A stretch of DNA of 8,346 nucleotides from Actinomycetes bacterium (GTDB taxonomy: Bacteria > Actinomycetota > Thermoleophilia > Solirubrobacterales > Solirubrobacteraceae): positions 1-8,346 of the forward strand of contig JAEYAL010000085.1 in NCBI GenBank assembly GCA_023404805.1. Direction: 5' to 3'. Of the stretch, positions 6,309 through 8,346 are shown piece after piece. Made by a program: the position numbers and the translations under genes. A model generated the notes under the pieces. It made no database searches and had not been told where the DNA came from. It saw nothing but the letters and a program-made list of their open reading frames with translations. How positions within the stretch are numbered: position 1 is the stretch's first letter; each line of letters begins with the position of its first letter.

Positions 6309-6324
6309 ACGATCTTGCGTCTGA

Positions 6325-6360
6325 ACGATCAAACGAACGCTCGTCTGAGCGTTGGATCGT
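6325..6360 (+). terminator. Two-part stem-loop after the glycan operon, possible terminator
   Basis: The outer stem ACGATC (6325-6330) pairs with GATCGT (6355-6360), and the inner stem AACGCTC (6336-6342) pairs with GAGCGTT (6347-6353) around the loop GTCT. A 5-nt/1-nt internal loop separates them. A further ACGATC copy sits at 6309-6314, directly after the stop codon. There is no T-tract. The location between an operon end and the next promoter supports a terminator; ACGA/TCGT half-sites inside it (6333-6344) leave an operator as an alternative. Confidence 0.5.
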
Positions 6361-6366
6361 CGGGCC

Positions 6367-6410
6367 GGTCACAACCCCTTCACACGGCGGTCACGCCGCC
6401 TTCACGTTCG
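6367..6410 (+). promoter_or_regulatory. Four-unit PHO box (putative PhoP/PhoB-family operator)
   Basis: Four direct-repeat units of 11 bp start at 6367, 6378, 6389 and 6400 and begin GGTCAC, CTTCAC, GGTCAC and CTTCAC. The TCAC cores at 6369, 6380, 6391 and 6402 are exactly 11 bp apart. Established knowledge: actinobacterial PhoP binds tandem 11-nt units of consensus G(G/T)TCAYYYR(G/C)G, and PhoB boxes share the 11-bp period. The operator ends 30 bp before the phytase-like start codon, so it may replace the -35 element. No strong -10 is visible in 6411-6440. Induction under phosphate limitation is inference. Confidence 0.65.
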
Positions 6411-6426
6411 GGCGGCGTCCTCGCAT

Positions 6427-6431
6427 GAGGA
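6427..6431 (+). promoter_or_regulatory. Ribosome binding site of the phytase-like gene
   Basis: GAGGA lies 9 nt upstream of the ATG at 6441. It decides this start over two nearby ATGs (6425, 6431) that are in another frame and do not lead into the signal peptide. Confidence 0.6.
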
Positions 6432-6440
6432 TGCGGCCCG

Positions 6441-8346
6441 ATGTACCGATCGACCCTTGTCGCTGCGCTGATCGCGGCGACCACGCTCGCTGGCGCCGCT
6501 GAGGCCGCGCCGCTGGCGTCCCCCACCGAGGCCGGGCGTTTCGCGCTCGACCGCTCCCTCGTCCTGCCCAGCCCGACGCTCACGAGCGGCGGCAGCCCGA
6601 TCATCGGCGTGGGCGGCGGAATCCGCGAAGGCGGCCTCTCTGCGCTGCAGGTCGTGCCGGGCACCGGCAACCGCCGCTTCGTCACGATCACCGACCGCGG
6701 GCCGAACGGGCAGCCGACGGCCGCGACCGCCGGCCGCACCTTCCCGTCGCCGACGTTCACGCCGACGATCATGGAGCTCCAGGCCGACGACGACGGCCGC
6801 CTCTCGGTCGTCAAGCGCCTCCAGATCCGCGTGCCGGGGGCCGACCTGCTGCGCGGCGGCGGCTCCGGACAGGTCCCGGGCGACCCGCAGCTGATCACCG
6901 GCTTCCGCAACATCATCGCGACGGGCATCGACGACCGCATCTGGCGGATGCCGACCGACACGACTGTCGCTGAGCAGCTGCAGACCGATCCGTACGGCCT
7001 CGACACCGAGGGCGTCGCGGTCGACCCGCGCGACGGCAGCTACTGGCTGTCCGACGAGTACCGCCCGTCGATCGCGCGCCTCAGCCGCGACGGCGTGATG
7101 CAGCAGCGCATCGTCCCCGCGGACGCCGGCGCCTACGACACCGACCAGCTCACCGGTGGCGTCCAGCCGCTGAGCGACGCCTACAACGGCCCGAACGAGC
7201 CGACCCTGCAGGAGCTGCTTCCGCATGAGTTCAACGCCCGCAAGCTGAACCGCGGCATGGAGGGCCTGGCGATCAATGCCGACGGCACCAAGCTCTTCGG
7301 GATCATGCAGAACCCGCTCGACACGCGGAACAACGGCGAATACCTGGCGGCTGGCTACGGCACGCGCTGCAACGGCGTCACGGGCGCGACCAACGGCGGC
7401 GCTCCGAGCAGCAGCCAGAACTTCTACCGCGGCGTGCGCATCGTCGAGTTCGACATCAGCGAGCCGGGCTCGCCGGTCCTGACGGGCGAGTACGTCTACC
7501 GCCTGGAGAGCATCTCGACGACGGACTCCTCGGCGCAGGGCAAGCTGCGGATCAGCGATCTCGCCTACTACGGCGGCAAGCTCTACGTCGCCGAGCACGA
7601 CGACGACGCGGCCGGCCACGCGAACCGCAAGGTGTTCGAGGTCGACCTCGCGGGCGCGACGAACCTGCACACCGCGGCGGCCTACGACACGTACGCCGAG
7701 CGCCAGGCGCCGACGACGGTCGCCAGCAACACGCAGCCGCTGGGCTGCTTCATCGACGGCGGCACCGACGCGGAGTACGCCGCGCTGCCGACCCCGGTCG
7801 TGCCGGCGGCGAAGACGGCCTACCTCGACCTCAGCCCGGCAGGCGTCGACTTCAGCTTCAACAAGGTCGAGGGCATCGCCAAGCTCGAAGGCGTCGAGGG
7901 CATCGCGATCGCCAACGACAACGACTTCGGCCTCGACCAGAACGTCGACACGAACGTCATCAGCGAGGCCGCCGAGCCCGCCAGCCAGCTGCGCCTCTAC
8001 GTGAGCAGGCCCGCCGCCGGGACCGCCCCGTCGGTCACCGGCACCGCGAAGGCCGGCCGGACGCTCACCTGCGACCCCGGCACGATCACCGGCACGGGCA
8101 CCGTGAGCCACGCCTACGCGTGGTTGCGCGGGGCCACGCCGATCGCGGGCGCCGACGGCTCCCGGCTCGTGCTGAGCACCGACGACGTCGGTGCAGCGAT
8201 CGCCTGCCGGGTCACGTCGACGCGCGGCTATGGCGCGGTGCGCGCCGCGGCTGCTCCGCGGACGAGCCCGGCGACGGCAGCGGTCGCTGACTTCGACGCA
8301 GGCGCGGCCGGCGCCAAGGGCGAGACCGGGCCGGCCGGCCCAGCTG
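6441..8346 (+). CDS. Secreted phytase-like (esterase-like activity of phytase family) protein with Ig-like and collagen-like C-terminus, 3'-truncated
   Basis: The frame runs from ATG 6441 off the right edge without a stop (635 complete codons). Residues 1-23 are a signal peptide: Arg3, a hydrophobic stretch LVAALIAATTLAGA, and a probable AEA cleavage site. Residues ~30-522 match the PF13449-type phytase-like beta-propeller: FVTITDRGPNG (80-90), LDTEGVAVDP (187-196), YWLSDEYRPSIARLSRDG (201-218), GMEGLAINADG (272-282), ISDLAYYGGKLYVAEHDDD (371-389) and VEGIAIANDNDFGLD (485-499). The acidic EG, DE and NDND motifs are the likely metal- or substrate-binding sites. Residues ~529-600 form one Ig-like module (SVTGTAKAGRTLTC, YAWLRG, DDVGAAIACR, with Cys544/Cys589 probably bonded). 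From residue 621 come five Gly-X-Y triplets, GAAGAKGETGPAGPA, the start of a collagen-like tract cut by the window end. True phytase activity is unproven for this family; phosphoester hydrolysis at the surface is inferred, and is supported by the PHO-box-like operator upstream. Confidence 0.88.
   Translation, partial: MYRSTLVAALIAATTLAGAAEAAPLASPTEAGRFALDRSLVLPSPTLTSGGSPIIGVGGGIREGGLSALQVVPGTGNRRFVTITDRGPNGQPTAATAGRTFPSPTFTPTIMELQADDDGRLSVVKRLQIRVPGADLLRGGGSGQVPGDPQLITGFRNIIATGIDDRIWRMPTDTTVAEQLQTDPYGLDTEGVAVDPRDGSYWLSDEYRPSIARLSRDGVMQQRIVPADAGAYDTDQLTGGVQPLSDAYNGPNEPTLQELLPHEFNARKLNRGMEGLAINADGTKLFGIMQNPLDTRNNGEYLAAGYGTRCNGVTGATNGGAPSSSQNFYRGVRIVEFDISEPGSPVLTGEYVYRLESISTTDSSAQGKLRISDLAYYGGKLYVAEHDDDAAGHANRKVFEVDLAGATNLHTAAAYDTYAERQAPTTVASNTQPLGCFIDGGTDAEYAALPTPVVPAAKTAYLDLSPAGVDFSFNKVEGIAKLEGVEGIAIANDNDFGLDQNVDTNVISEAAEPASQLRLYVSRPAAGTAPSVTGTAKAGRTLTCDPGTITGTGTVSHAYAWLRGATPIAGADGSRLVLSTDDVGAAIACRVTSTRGYGAVRAAAAPRTSPATAAVADFDAGAAGAKGETGPAGPA

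Noticed and set aside
6402..8111. A 569-codon open frame on the minus strand
   Set aside because: It is antisense to the phytase-like gene, rich in Arg/Ala/Val/Asp of the kind created by high-GC third positions, has no recognisable motif, and the plus strand carries a signal peptide and family motifs.
1..8346. tRNA or rRNA genes, insertion sequences or phage genes
   Set aside because: No cloverleaf or rRNA-like sequence, transposase motifs or terminal inverted repeats were seen on either strand by eye.

Overview
The window is about 70% GC and carries secreted, repeat-rich proteins with Ig-like modules, Lys-rich C-terminal domains and Gly-Pro or collagen-like stretches, next to surface-glycan glycosyltransferases. 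This combination, with strong G/C third-position bias and GTG starts, suggests a high-GC actinobacterium, most likely of the Thermoleophilia (Solirubrobacter/Conexibacter-like). That placement is inference from protein style, not from a marker gene.

Layout. (1) 2-898, plus strand: the 3' part of a secreted protein with a long Pro/Thr stalk, one Ig-like module and a Lys-rich C-terminal domain. (2) 971-1810, minus strand: a secreted 279-residue protein with four helical 'AKSLG' repeats separated by Gly-Pro and Thr-Pro linkers. It converges on gene 1, and two hairpins lie between them. (3) 2013-3044, minus strand: a GT2 (WbbL-like) glycosyltransferase. (4) 3084-6308, plus strand: a compact operon of a GT4 glycosyltransferase, a membrane-anchored GT2 glycosyltransferase (ATGA overlap) and a PglC-like phosphoglycosyl transferase. 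It diverges from gene 3 across only 39 bp and ends in a hairpin region. (5) 6441 to the window end, plus strand: a secreted phytase-like (PF13449-type) protein that continues into an Ig-like module and the beginning of a collagen-like Gly-X-Y tract. It is open to the right edge.

How it fits together. The phosphoglycosyl transferase would load the first sugar phosphate on undecaprenyl phosphate, and the three glycosyltransferases would extend it into a surface glycan. No flippase, polymerase or ligase lies in the window, so the locus continues elsewhere. The flanking genes encode exported proteins likely to sit in or on the envelope.

Most notable signal: between the operon and the phytase-like gene there are four TCAC cores spaced exactly 11 bp apart (6369, 6380, 6391, 6402). 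This matches the architecture and consensus of actinobacterial PHO boxes (PhoP operators). A phosphate-starvation operator in front of a phytase-like surface protein with a collagen-like tail is coherent and testable.
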